From NCBI GenBank assembly GCA_031552315.1, contig JAVBMP010000157.1, positions 1 to 23,497 of the forward strand: DNA of 23,497 nt. Direction: 5' to 3'. Below the pieces are notes generated by a model. It searched no databases, was not told the DNA's origin, and worked only from the letters and a program-made list of their open reading frames with translations. This document shows, one piece after another, positions 7,392 through 15,141 of this stretch. Both the position numbers and the translations under genes were made by a program. The stretch's first letter is position 1. The number at the start of each line of letters is the position of its first letter. This DNA comes from JAVBMP01 sp031552315. GTDB taxonomy: Bacteria; Desulfobacterota; Desulfovibrionia; Desulfovibrionales; Desulfovibrionaceae.

Positions 7392-7449
7392 AAACCCCAA
7401 TAAACACGCCCGGCATAAATTGCTATGCCGGGCGTTTTTATTGGGGTTT
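7392..7449. terminator. Bidirectional terminator between the convergent nitroreductase and histidine kinase genes
   Basis: A 26-bp inverted repeat with a single mismatch. The core CGCCCGGCATA (7407-7417) pairs with TATGCCGGGCG (7424-7434). The outer arms AAACCCCAATAAA and TTTATTGGGGTTT supply T-rich tails on both strands. Its position between converging genes fits two-way termination. Confidence 0.85.
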
Positions 7450-7466
7450 ACAGCCGCGCTTTATTT

Positions 7467-7627
7467 GAGGCCATTGCACAATGGCCTTTTTGCCCTTCTA
7501 CTGCATCGTGCCCATGTTCCGTAGTCCCGCGCGAAGGTCGTATATGCTTGAATATACTCCCTCCGCACGGAACTACGGGATAGGGCACTCCTTGTAAAAG
7601 AACAAAAATTCTCATTGTGCAATGGCC
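7467..7627 (-). repeat. Family A palindromic element, copy A2, with lengthened inner helix
   Basis: Reverse orientation. Ends are GAGGCCATTGCACAATGGCC and CATTGTGCAATGGCC. Both loop modules are present (minus-strand sense). The inner helix is longer than in other copies: CCATGTTCCGTAG has been gained on one arm and CTACGGGATAGG on the other, and these can pair. The element ends 13 bp from the histidine kinase stop codon, in the convergent junction with the nitroreductase gene. Confidence 0.85.
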
Positions 7628-7640
7628 GCTATTTTGCGTT

Positions 7641-9539
7641 CTATTTTTCCGACAAAAACTTTACCAAGGTTGAATATAGCGCCGCAATCTCTATGGGTTT
7701 GGTCACATGGTCATTCATCCCGGCCTCAAGGCTTTTTTCCTTGTCGCCGCACATGGCATGGGCGGTCATGGCTATTATGGGCAGTTTGTCAAAATTGCTG
7801 TTGGCGCGTATTTTGCGGGTGGCGTCTATGCCGTCCATTTCCGGCATTTGAATATCCATCAGCACTGCGTCGTATTCGGCCGTTTGCACCTTTTCCACCG
7901 CTTCAAGACCGTTGTTGGCAACATCCACAATGCAGCCCCTGCTTTGCAGCAATTCAACGGCAACAAGCTGGTTTATTTCATTATCTTCCGCAAGCAGAAT
8001 GCGCGCGCCGGACAGTTTGGCGTCCATTTCCGCCGCGCTGGCCGCTACTTTCTTTTGTTCTTCAACCGTGGGCGTTACCGCGTTATTTATGGCGAAGCAG
8101 GCCGTAAAGCTGAAGGTGCTGCCCCGGCCCAGTTCACTGTCGCACCATATTTCACCCTTCATAAGGCTGACTATGCTTTTGCTTATGGCAAGCCCAAGCC
8201 CGGTGCCGCCATATTTGCGGGTGGTGGAAGCGTCCGCCTGTGAAAACGGGCGGAAAAGGCGGTGTATTTCTTCCAGCCCCAGCCCAATGCCGGTATCTGT
8301 AACAGAAAATTGCAAAATGGCCTGTTTTTCTGTGCGCTTTCTTTCTATAACCCGTACCCGCACGGAACCCTTGCTGGTAAACTTTACCGCATTGCTGCAC
8401 AGGTTAAGCAACACCTGATTAAGACGCAGGGTATCCCCCAGGAAAGCGTCTGGGAAAGTGACAGGTTCCACAATAAATTCAATGCCCTTTTCACGGGTTT
8501 TTTCTTCAAAGTAGTCCTTCAGTTCACTAAAAAGCTTGCCCAAAGACAATGGATTGCTTTCCATTTCCAGGCGGCCGGCCTCTATTTTGGAAAAGTCAAG
8601 AATATCGTTGATTATGCGCAAAAGCAGTATGGCGGATTGCTGGTTGCGTTCCAGATACATACGCTGTTTTTCTGTAAGTTCCGTGCCCAGCAGGATGGTT
8701 GTGGTGCCCAGCACCGCATTCATGGGGGTGCGTATTTCGTGGCTCATGTTGGCCAAAAATTCGCTTTTGGAACGGGCGCTTTCTTCCGCCTGGTCGCGGG
8801 CCACGCGCAAGGCTTCTTCCGTGCGCTTTATTTCTTCCATGGCGCGTTTGGCTTCACGCAGGTCACGCGCGTAACTGGCAATAAGTTCTTCCCCGCCGCA
8901 TTCCACCCTGACCATGGTTATTTCAACCGGGACAAGTTCACCGTTAAATTTTTGCAGCACCCATTCAAAGCGCTCATACCCGCTTTTCAAGGCGGCGCGT
9001 ATTTGCTGCCGCCAGAAGGTGACAGAGGTGGAACCATCCGGTTGGTTGACGGGGGCAAGTTCCAAAAAGCGCTTCAAAAACTCTTCCTGGCTGGAAAGTT
9101 CAAAAATCTTCACTGCTTCATTGTTGCAGTCAATCATTTTGAGGTCTTTATTCCACAACGCGCAACAAAGGGGCGTGGCGTCCAGCATGGCTTCTGTAGT
9201 GTGGTTTTGCATGGAATAGGCCATTTTTTGCATTTGCTCGATAATAATGGATATAAATAGCGAGCCTACAAAAAACACCACAACCACAAACAGGAATATC
9301 GGTTCTACCTCGCGGGTAAGCAAATCAATAATTCCAACAATATACCCTATAACAAAAAAAACCATGGCCAAGCGTATCATTTGTACTCTTAGCCATGAAA
9401 GACGGGTGGTTTTTCTTTTATCTTGCGCCACATAATGGGCAAACTGATTGTAATGGATTATGGTGCGCGCCATGACCAAAGCGCCAACTACGGCCAGCAG
9501 TGTGCAAAGAGTGCGCAAGACAGGATACCATGTTTGCAT
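7641..9539 (-). CDS. Membrane-bound hybrid histidine kinase with PAS and receiver domains
   Basis: A 632-residue inner-membrane sensor. Transmembrane segments are at about 8-26, 54-73 and 80-101. A PAS-like domain spans about 115-228, and a short coiled region runs to 258. HisKA contains FLANMSHEIRTPMN with the phospho-acceptor H267. The HATPase has its N box at N383 (NLCSNAVKF), a DTGIG loop at 415-419 and the G box KYGGTGLGLAIS near 442-453. The receiver domain starts at about 512 (ILLAEDNEINQ), with acceptor D562 (MDIQMPEMDG) and K614. All catalytic residues are intact. I chose this ATG because AGGGT precedes it; an upstream in-frame ATG at 9656 adds 39 unlikely residues. No DNA-binding partner is adjacent, so the output is unknown. 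There is no large periplasmic sensor loop. Confidence 0.93.
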   Translation of the reverse strand: MQTWYPVLRTLCTLLAVVGALVMARTIIHYNQFAHYVAQDKRKTTRLSWLRVQMIRLAMVFFVIGYIVGIIDLLTREVEPIFLFVVVVFFVGSLFISIIIEQMQKMAYSMQNHTTEAMLDATPLCCALWNKDLKMIDCNNEAVKIFELSSQEEFLKRFLELAPVNQPDGSTSVTFWRQQIRAALKSGYERFEWVLQKFNGELVPVEITMVRVECGGEELIASYARDLREAKRAMEEIKRTEEALRVARDQAEESARSKSEFLANMSHEIRTPMNAVLGTTTILLGTELTEKQRMYLERNQQSAILLLRIINDILDFSKIEAGRLEMESNPLSLGKLFSELKDYFEEKTREKGIEFIVEPVTFPDAFLGDTLRLNQVLLNLCSNAVKFTSKGSVRVRVIERKRTEKQAILQFSVTDTGIGLGLEEIHRLFRPFSQADASTTRKYGGTGLGLAISKSIVSLMKGEIWCDSELGRGSTFSFTACFAINNAVTPTVEEQKKVAASAAEMDAKLSGARILLAEDNEINQLVAVELLQSRGCIVDVANNGLEAVEKVQTAEYDAVLMDIQMPEMDGIDATRKIRANSNFDKLPIIAMTAHAMCGDKEKSLEAGMNDHVTKPIEIAALYSTLVKFLSEK

Positions 9540-9627
9540 TATTCTACCCTGAAAAAAACGTAAATCGATGTATCCGGGCGGGCAAATTCCCGAGTTTAAA
9601 ATTGATATACCAATATACCCAAATAAA

Positions 9628-9656
9628 TTCCTACAACTTAATCCGAAAACTGTCAA
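9628..9656 (-). promoter_or_regulatory. Candidate sigma-70 promoter for the histidine kinase gene
   Basis: On the minus strand, TTGACA (9656-9651), a perfect -35, is followed after 17 bases by TAGGAA (9633-9628), a fair -10. A nearby partial repeat (GGTATATTGGTATATC on the minus strand) could be a binding site. It lies about 90 bp upstream of the chosen start. Confidence 0.5.
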
Positions 9657-9695
9657 TCGGCCAAGAAGGGAACAAGAACGGCAAAAAGATTAAAA

Positions 9696-9730
9696 CCTTC
9701 ACACGGGACGAAGCACGGCGCGGTAAGAAG
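9696..9730 (+). repeat. Degenerate fragment of family A (right inner arm)
   Basis: CCTTCACACGGGACGAAGCA and the following bases through GGTAAGAAG align with the right inner arm and right loop module of family A with several substitutions. The outer terminal repeat is lost. It abuts the mogA/moaB stop codon at 9732, the same gene-end position that intact copies favour. Confidence 0.6.
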
Positions 9731-9731
9731 C

Positions 9732-10256
9732 TTATTTTCTGGCGCATTCCCCGGCGCGGCCTGTAAGAATATCCAGCCCGTGGGCCAGTTCTGCTATAAT
9801 AAACTCAAGATTTTCCCGCACGGCCTTTGGGCTGCCCGGCAGGTTCACAACCAGGGTTTGCCCGCGCAAAACGGCCACAGCCCGGCTTAACATGGCCCGG
9901 CGGGTTATGCCAAGGCTGTTTTGGCGCATGGCTTCCGCTATGCCGGGGGCCAGGCGGTGGGCAATGGCAAGGGTGGCTTCCGGCATGCAGTCACGCGTGG
10001 AAAAGCCCGTGCCGCCAGTGGTAAGCACCAGGTCAACCCCGCCGCCATCGCAAAGGCGGGCCAGTTCCGCCGACAGCAAATCCCGTTCATCCGGCAAAAT
10101 TACCCGGCTGTGCAGGGTGTAGCCGTTGGCGGCAAGAATTTCTTCTATTACCCGGCCGCTTTCATCTTCACGCTCGCCGCGCGCCCCTTTATCACTGGCC
10201 GTGACAATGGCCGCCCGGTAGGAATGGGCCCTGGGCCCGCAGTGCGTATTGCCCAT
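9732..10256 (-). CDS. mogA: Molybdopterin adenylyltransferase / MoaB-MogA family protein
   Basis: A 174-residue protein of the MoCF-binding fold. It has AAIVTASDKGARGEREDESG at the N-terminus, the molybdopterin-binding loop VLTTGGTGFSTRDCMPEAT, and VVNLPGSPKAVRENLEFI near the end. MogA adenylates molybdopterin before metal insertion by MoeA; MoaB-type paralogues are hard to separate from MogA by sequence alone. The length is slightly short for E. coli MogA and close to MoaB. It lies 11 bp after the MOSC gene and is the last gene of the cofactor cluster. Family call firm; choice of mogA over moaB tentative. Confidence 0.88.
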   Translation of the reverse strand: MGNTHCGPRAHSYRAAIVTASDKGARGEREDESGRVIEEILAANGYTLHSRVILPDERDLLSAELARLCDGGGVDLVLTTGGTGFSTRDCMPEATLAIAHRLAPGIAEAMRQNSLGITRRAMLSRAVAVLRGQTLVVNLPGSPKAVRENLEFIIAELAHGLDILTGRAGECARK

Positions 10257-10267
10257 GCCGGGCCTCC

Positions 10268-10699
10268 TTATTTTTCCACAACCAGATCATCGCCAACTTT
10301 TATGCGGCCGCCTTCCAGCACCCGGGCGAACACACCTTCACGCGGCATGATGCAATCGCCCATGCGTTTGAAGATGGCGCAGCCGTGGTGGCATTCCTTG
10401 CCTATCTGGGTCATTTCCAGCAGCACATTGCCGCAGCGCAGGCGCGTGCCCACGGGCAGGGCGGCAAAATCAAGGCCGTCCACCACAAGGTTTTCACCAA
10501 AAGCGCCGTCCGCCACTTCCGCGCCCCGCGCCCGGAAGGCTTCCACCTTTTCATGCGCTATAAGGCTTACCTGGCGGTGCCAGTTTCCGGCGTGGGCGTC
10601 ATCCTTCAGGCCATGCCCCACCACAAATTCCGCCTCGCTGACATTGCTTTTGGCGGTGCCTTTTTTTTCGCTCATACATACCGCAAGAACTTTACCCAT
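10268..10699 (-). CDS. MOSC domain protein (second copy)
   Basis: A 143-residue stand-alone MOSC domain, related to the C-terminal domain of Moco sulfurases and to YiiM. Visible are VVGHGLKDDAHAGNWHRQVS, GAFGENLVVDG, LPVGTRLRCGNVLLEMTQIG, and the conserved cysteine in GKECHHGCAI. MOSC domains are thought to carry sulfur on that cysteine for metal cofactor maturation. GGAG lies seven bases before the ATG. It is separated from moaA by element B2 and followed 11 bp later by mogA, so the two form a tight pair. Confidence 0.9.
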   Translation of the reverse strand: MGKVLAVCMSEKKGTAKSNVSEAEFVVGHGLKDDAHAGNWHRQVSLIAHEKVEAFRARGAEVADGAFGENLVVDGLDFAALPVGTRLRCGNVLLEMTQIGKECHHGCAIFKRMGDCIMPREGVFARVLEGGRIKVGDDLVVEK

Positions 10700-10732
10700 A
10701 AGGATGCTCCATGTTTTTCCTGATACTTATTT

Positions 10733-10942
10733 TAATCAAGAGCGTGAATTTTGTTCTCTGACAAGGAAGAAAGCCTTTTTATGGAGGGACAATTCCGCAG
10801 GATAGCGGAATTGGACGCTCCGCGCCCGAAGGGCGAGCCACAGGAAGTGGCGAGTCAACGTACTTTTACGGTACTTGACCGGAGTAAAAAGGCTTTCTGA
10901 CGCAGGCAGAGGGCAAAAGGCACCTCTTGACGACACTGCCTA
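10733..10942 (+). repeat. Family B palindromic element, copy B2, with multi-hairpin insertion
   Basis: Same modules as B1: TTTTGTTCTCTGACAAGG, GAAAGCCTTTTTATGGAGGG, TTGACCGGAGT, AAAAGGCTTTC and GACGCAGGCAGAGGGCAAAA. The outer left helix has decayed except TCAAGAG, which pairs with CTCTTGA on the right. The tip has gained about 70 bp that folds as consecutive hairpins: 10790-10813 (9-bp stem), 10817-10838, 10837-10851 and 10854-10879. The right end runs into the moaA stop codon (10940-10942). It splits the molybdopterin cluster between moaA and the second MOSC gene. Confidence 0.85.
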
Positions 10943-11914
10943 CCCGCCTATGGCGGACATATTGCGCTTTTCCCGCCCCAGATCGTCAACCTTCAAAAAA
11001 AGGTGGCTTTGGGGTTTGGAAAGCACAACCCGTTTGAGCTGTTCCGTTATTTCATTATCTGAAGCTCCGTTGCGCAGCAAGGGTTTGAAATCCATTGCCA
11101 GATCGGAGGCCAGGCAGGGCTTGAAAAAGCCGTCCGCCGTAAGGCGCAAGCGGTTGCAGGTGGAACAGAACATGTGGCTAATGGCGCTGATAAAACCCAC
11201 CTTTCCTTTGAAGCCTTCCAGGTTGTAATAACGCGCCGGGCCATTGCCCAGGTGGCCGGAAAATGGCGTCAGGGGGCCAATTTCCGCCTCTATGCGCTGC
11301 ATTATTTCCCGGCTTGGCAACGGGGAAAATTCCGCGCCGTGCCCAATGGGCATCATTTCTATGAAGCGCACAGATACCGCGGCGTGGCGGGCCAGTTCCA
11401 CCAGCTTCACAAAATCTTGCTCGTTCACCCCGCGCATGGGCACGCAGTTCACTTTTACCTTGAAGCCCATGGAAATGGCCTGCCGCAAGGCGGAAAGGGT
11501 TTTTTCCAGCCCGCTGCGGCGGCTTATTTGCTCAAATAGTTTAGGGTCAAGCGTATCAAGGCTTATGTTCAGGCCGTCCAGCCCAATATCCGCCAGTTCC
11601 GCCAGGTGTTCGCCCAGCGCCTGCCCGTTGGAGGTAAGGGTTACCTCTTCCACGCCGGGCAGCTGCTTTATGGCCCGCACCAGCCCGGTAGCGCCCTTGC
11701 GCACCAAAGGTTCCCCGCCGGTAAGCTTGAAGCGGCTTATGCCCAAACCGGCAAGCAGCCGCGCCAGGCGCAAAATTTCCTCAAAGCTTAAAATGCTGGA
11801 ATGTTCCAGCCATTCCACGCCTTCAGACGGCATGCAGTACAGGCAGCGCAAGTTGCAGCGGTCTGTTATGGAGATGCGCACATAATTGATATTTCTGCCC
11901 AAAGAATCCAGCAT
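10940..11914 (-). CDS. moaA: GTP 3',8-cyclase MoaA
   Basis: A 324-residue radical SAM enzyme that converts GTP to the 3',8-cyclic intermediate, the first step of molybdopterin synthesis. The N-terminal 4Fe-4S motif is CNLRCLYC (C20, C24, C27). The SAM-binding GGEP is in FKLTGGEPLVRKG. The C-terminal cluster is C-x2-C-x13-C (C250, C253, C267), and the protein ends in the catalytic double glycine, MSAIGG. All essential residues are intact. The gene follows moaC after 54 bp; the ribosome binding site before this ATG is weak. Its stop codon overlaps the right end of repeat B2. Confidence 0.96.
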   Translation of the reverse strand: MLDSLGRNINYVRISITDRCNLRCLYCMPSEGVEWLEHSSILSFEEILRLARLLAGLGISRFKLTGGEPLVRKGATGLVRAIKQLPGVEEVTLTSNGQALGEHLAELADIGLDGLNISLDTLDPKLFEQISRRSGLEKTLSALRQAISMGFKVKVNCVPMRGVNEQDFVKLVELARHAAVSVRFIEMMPIGHGAEFSPLPSREIMQRIEAEIGPLTPFSGHLGNGPARYYNLEGFKGKVGFISAISHMFCSTCNRLRLTADGFFKPCLASDLAMDFKPLLRNGASDNEITEQLKRVVLSKPQSHLFLKVDDLGREKRNMSAIGG

Positions 11915-11968
11915 AATAATTTACCAATATTTCAAGGTATAAAAATTTTACGCATTACCGGCCCGGCT

Positions 11969-12451
11969 TCAGCCTTCACGCCTGTACAGCCCGCTTTTGC
12001 CCCCGCTTTTTTCCTGTAGCCTTATGTCGCTTATTAGCATGCCCTTGTTCATGGCCTTGCACATATCGTAAATGGTCAGCAAAGCTACAGAAACCCCGGT
12101 AAGGGCTTCCATTTCCACCCCGGTTCGGCCAGAGATTTTTACCACGCAGGCAGCTTCAACGCTGAAGTCTTCCGCATTCAGGCTGAAGTGTACCGAACAG
12201 GTTTCAATTGCCAGGGGGTGGCACATGGGTATAAGTTCCGCCGTGCGCTTTACAGCCATAATGCCAGCCACCCGGGCCACGCCAAGCACATCGCCCTTGC
12301 CCGCGCTGCCGCTTTCTATGGCCCGGAACACATCCGCGCCGACCATTATGCGCCCCTTGGCCTCGGCTACCCGCGTGGTAACTTCCTTGCCGGAAACGTC
12401 CACCATAACGGCCTTGCCGTCCGCGTCAAAGTGCGTCAATTTGTCTGACAT
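11969..12451 (-). CDS. moaC: Cyclic pyranopterin monophosphate synthase MoaC
   Basis: A 160-residue enzyme that turns the MoaA product into cyclic pyranopterin monophosphate. Characteristic segments are GDVLGVARVAGIMAVKRTAE (first catalytic lysine region), LIPMCHPLAIE, GRTGVEMEALTGVSVALLT and IYDMCKAMNKGM (second catalytic lysine). Length is normal. Its start overlaps the end of the upstream MOSC gene by 26 bp, so translation is probably coupled. Confidence 0.96.
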   Translation of the reverse strand: MSDKLTHFDADGKAVMVDVSGKEVTTRVAEAKGRIMVGADVFRAIESGSAGKGDVLGVARVAGIMAVKRTAELIPMCHPLAIETCSVHFSLNAEDFSVEAACVVKISGRTGVEMEALTGVSVALLTIYDMCKAMNKGMLISDIRLQEKSGGKSGLYRREG

Positions 12452-13040
12452 GCTCGCCCTCGGTTATTGCCTTATATTTATGAACCGCATCGCCAACTTG
12501 CGCCACGCCGCCCCGCAAAACCGTGGCGAACAGGCTTTGCCCGGCCAATACGCAACTTTGCCCATTGCTGAAAAGCGGACATTCCGCATGGCAATGCTTG
12601 GAAAAACCGCTTACTTGCAGGCGGCATTCCCCAAGGGACAACACATCGCCGGGCTGAAGGGCCAAATCAACCCCGTCAAGGGTAATATTTTCCTTGAAGC
12701 GGGCAAAGCACAGGCCGGGCTGCCCGGCAGCTTCCCGCGCTTGCAGCCATTCCCGCCCCTGTCTGGTAAAAATGCTAAGTTGCCTTGGGCCGCCGTCCGC
12801 GTGGAAATCTCCTTCCATGCCAAGGCCAGCAAGCAGGCGGGCACGCTGAAGGCTTTGCCCGGACGCGCCCTTGGCCGGGTAGGCCGTAAGGGCGCTGACC
12901 GCGCCGTCAGATATTTCCGCGCCTGTTTCCCGAACGGTTTGCCGAAAAATTTCCGGCCCAATTTCCGGGCCAATTTCCGGGGCAGTTTCCGCACTATTTA
13001 TGGGGCCAGTTACGGGGCCAGTCTGTTCGTCTTTATTCAA
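12426..13040 (-). CDS. MOSC domain protein (first copy) with repetitive N-terminal extension
   Basis: A 204-residue protein. The MOSC domain begins near residue 45 (DGAVSALTAYPAKGAS) and contains GLGMEGDFHADGG, RFKENITLDGV, LQPGDVLSLGECRLQVSGF and the conserved cysteine region KHCHAECPLF. Residues 7-30 are a 4-residue repeat array (TGPV, TGPI, NSAE, TAPE, IGPE, IGPE) not found in the second MOSC protein and encoded by a 12-bp tandem repeat. The gene overlaps the moeA end by 8 bp and moaC by 26 bp, so it is embedded in the cofactor operon. Likely role is sulfur transfer or cofactor handling (family inference). A start closer to the domain cannot be excluded. Confidence 0.88.
   Translation of the reverse strand: MNKDEQTGPVTGPINSAETAPEIGPEIGPEIFRQTVRETGAEISDGAVSALTAYPAKGASGQSLQRARLLAGLGMEGDFHADGGPRQLSIFTRQGREWLQAREAAGQPGLCFARFKENITLDGVDLALQPGDVLSLGECRLQVSGFSKHCHAECPLFSNGQSCVLAGQSLFATVLRGGVAQVGDAVHKYKAITEGEHVRQIDAL
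12951..13022 (-). repeat. 12-bp in-frame tandem repeat, six units, at the MOSC N-terminus
   Basis: Six 12-bp units on the minus strand, each encoding four residues: TGPV, TGPI, NSAE, TAPE, IGPE, IGPE. The two IGPE units are nearly identical at DNA level; the others have diverged. Period and frame agree. Confidence 0.75.
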
Positions 13041-15015
13041 GGCGGATTATCTCCCCGCTGCGTTCAAAGCTGTAGCCGCCGACTTTTTCAAGCCTCTGGC
13101 GAAATTCCGTTCCGCGCAGGGCTTCCAGAAAGGCCTGGGTCTGCGGCAGGTTCAAGAAGCGTTCCGGCAGGGCGAAGTCATATTCTTCCGTGCCCACGGG
13201 CGCGAAATCAAGCCCCAGGGCCTGCGCCGCCGAATATACCCCCAGCCCGGCATCCGCCGCGCCGCCCGCCACTGCCGCCGCTACCGCCATATGCGTTACC
13301 ACTTCATATTGATAACCATTTATGACGTCTGACGCAATACCGGCCTCTGCCAATTTGTAATCAAACAGCACACGGGTGCCGGCCCCGCGCTGGCGGTTCA
13401 CAAAGCGTTTGCCGGGCAGGTCGGAAATTGTCTTGATATTCAATGGGTTGCCTTTGGGCGTCATTATGCCCTGCACTCGGCCCACGCCTTTGACCAGCAA
13501 CATTTTTTCACCCGGCAGAACGGACTTCAGGCTGGCAAGGTTGTAGACCCCGGTTTTTTCATCCAGCAGGTGCACCGGGGCAAGGTGGGCCTCGCCCCGC
13601 TTCAGGCCCATCAGGCCGCCAAGGCTGCCAACGTGGGTGCTGGCAAGGAAGGCCTGGCCGGAAGCGGACATAAGGTCTGCCAGCACGTCCAGCAAAAGGT
13701 CATGACTGCCTATAACAACCAGCGTTTTTTCAATATTTTCCAGCGGGCCGCGCAAAATTACCCGCACCGGGTCACCGGCCTCCACCCCTTCGCTGTTCTG
13801 TTCTATGACGCAAAAGCCGTCAGAACGCACCAGCGACATGGCCGCGCCGGCCCCCCGCGCCAGGGGGGCGGCCACAAGGCGGCCATCTACCCGGCCCAGC
13901 TTCACGCGCACAAATTCCTTGTGCTTGAGCGAAGATACCAGACGGCGGGCGATTACGGCTTCCACCTCTTGCGGGGGCGCGGCATTGCGCCCGGCAAGGA
14001 CGGCCAGCGCCGGGGCCGCGAAATTTTCATAGGCTATGCAGGCGGAAACCGGATAACCCGGAAGGCCTATTACCGGCTTGCCGCGCACAATGCCCAAAAT
14101 GGTAGGCTTGCCGGGTTTTATGGATATGCCGTGCGCCACCACCTGGCCCAGCTCACGCACAATATGCACGGTGTAATCTTCGCGCCCGGCGCTGGAACCG
14201 GCGTTTACCAGCACCATGTCATATTCTTGCGCGGCCTTGTCAATGGCGGCTTTAAGCAGTTCATAATCATCCGGCAGGGGGACGAAGCGCATGCCAAGGC
14301 CGCCGGACTGGTTCACCATGCCTTCAAACATGCGGCTGTTTGATTCTATAATCCGCCCGCTTTCCGCCAGGGTATTCGGGCCGTTGGCCAGGGTATCTTC
14401 CATGGCCCGTTCAAAATCCGGATCAGACGGGTCTATTATTTCCGTGCCAGTGGGAATAATGGCCACGCGGGGCTTTTTGTAAACATTAAGGCGCGTTACC
14501 CCGCCAGAAAGCAGCACGCCCAGATCTTCCGGGCGTATTTTATGGCGGCCCGGCACAAGCATTTCACCCACCACAATGTCCTCACCAATGGGGCGCACAT
14601 GCTGCCACGGCGCGGCGGAAGCCAATATGCGCACCGCGCCCTCGGCGCCTTCCAGCAAATCTTCCGCCATTATTACCGCGTTGTAGGGGTGGCGGATGGG
14701 GTCACCGGTATCCACCGGCATGAAGCCGCCTTCAGCATGCGCGTTGGAATCCGGCCGCAGCAAAAGGGGGGCGCTTTCTCTGGCCCCGGCGGTTTCTTCC
14801 GCCACCACGGCAATGCCATCCATGGCCGCCGCGTTGAACAAGGGAGAACAGCAACGGGCGAACACCGCCTCTTTGCTCACCCGCCCCAAGGCCTCCGGCA
14901 CGCTGACGCTTTCAAAGGACGGGCAAAAGCCGCCCGCGTTGCGCAGGGCCTCAAAATAACGCTGCAACGCTTCATCGGGCGGCATGTTGGTAAGGTAAAG
15001 ATTGCGTTTGGACAT
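13033..15015 (-). CDS. moeA: MoeA molybdopterin molybdotransferase fused to a periplasmic-binding-protein-like domain
   Basis: A 660-residue two-domain protein. Residues about 10-420 are MoeA: NAAAMDGIAV, VDTGDPIRHPYNAVIMAEDL, VRPIGEDI, VAIIPTGTEI, NAGSSAGREDYT and IKPGKPTILGIVRGKPVIGL. This domain inserts molybdenum (or tungsten) into adenylated molybdopterin. Residues about 435-660 are a PBP-like domain (VIGSHDLLLDVLADLMSASG, KRFVNRQRGAGTRVLFDYKL, DAGLGVYSAAQALGLDF), which may bind oxyanion or cofactor. There is no signal peptide, so it acts in the cytoplasm. I prefer the ATG at 15015, preceded by GGGGAT, over the in-frame ATG four codons upstream. First gene of the cofactor operon; it overlaps the next gene by 8 bp. 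Confidence 0.93.
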   Translation of the reverse strand: MSKRNLYLTNMPPDEALQRYFEALRNAGGFCPSFESVSVPEALGRVSKEAVFARCCSPLFNAAAMDGIAVVAEETAGARESAPLLLRPDSNAHAEGGFMPVDTGDPIRHPYNAVIMAEDLLEGAEGAVRILASAAPWQHVRPIGEDIVVGEMLVPGRHKIRPEDLGVLLSGGVTRLNVYKKPRVAIIPTGTEIIDPSDPDFERAMEDTLANGPNTLAESGRIIESNSRMFEGMVNQSGGLGMRFVPLPDDYELLKAAIDKAAQEYDMVLVNAGSSAGREDYTVHIVRELGQVVAHGISIKPGKPTILGIVRGKPVIGLPGYPVSACIAYENFAAPALAVLAGRNAAPPQEVEAVIARRLVSSLKHKEFVRVKLGRVDGRLVAAPLARGAGAAMSLVRSDGFCVIEQNSEGVEAGDPVRVILRGPLENIEKTLVVIGSHDLLLDVLADLMSASGQAFLASTHVGSLGGLMGLKRGEAHLAPVHLLDEKTGVYNLASLKSVLPGEKMLLVKGVGRVQGIMTPKGNPLNIKTISDLPGKRFVNRQRGAGTRVLFDYKLAEAGIASDVINGYQYEVVTHMAVAAAVAGGAADAGLGVYSAAQALGLDFAPVGTEEYDFALPERFLNLPQTQAFLEALRGTEFRQRLEKVGGYSFERSGEIIRLE

Positions 15016-15087
15016 AGCTATCCCCATAAAAGCAACAGCTTGAATTTATTATTGTTTTACCGTAGCTGTATTTTCAGGGCCAGCATA

Positions 15088-15118
15088 ACAAAAATCCCCC
15101 GCCGTGGCGAGGGATTTC
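15088..15118 (-). terminator. Intrinsic terminator of the alcohol dehydrogenase gene
   Basis: On the minus strand, AAATCCCTCGCC, loop, GGCGGGGGATTT followed by TTG forms a stable hairpin with a short T-run. It lies about 25 bp past the dehydrogenase stop and separates it from the molybdopterin operon. Confidence 0.75.
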
Positions 15119-15141
15119 TGTTAGTTCATTTTGGTACTATT

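Noticed and set aside
9540..9656. Upstream ATG for the histidine kinase gene
   Set aside because: It would add 39 residues from the AT-rich promoter region; the ATG at 9539 has AGGGT upstream and starts just before the first membrane helix.
10736..10936. Minus-strand ORF of 66 codons inside element B2
   Set aside because: It is made entirely of repeat sequence, lacks a ribosome binding site and has no recognisable motif.
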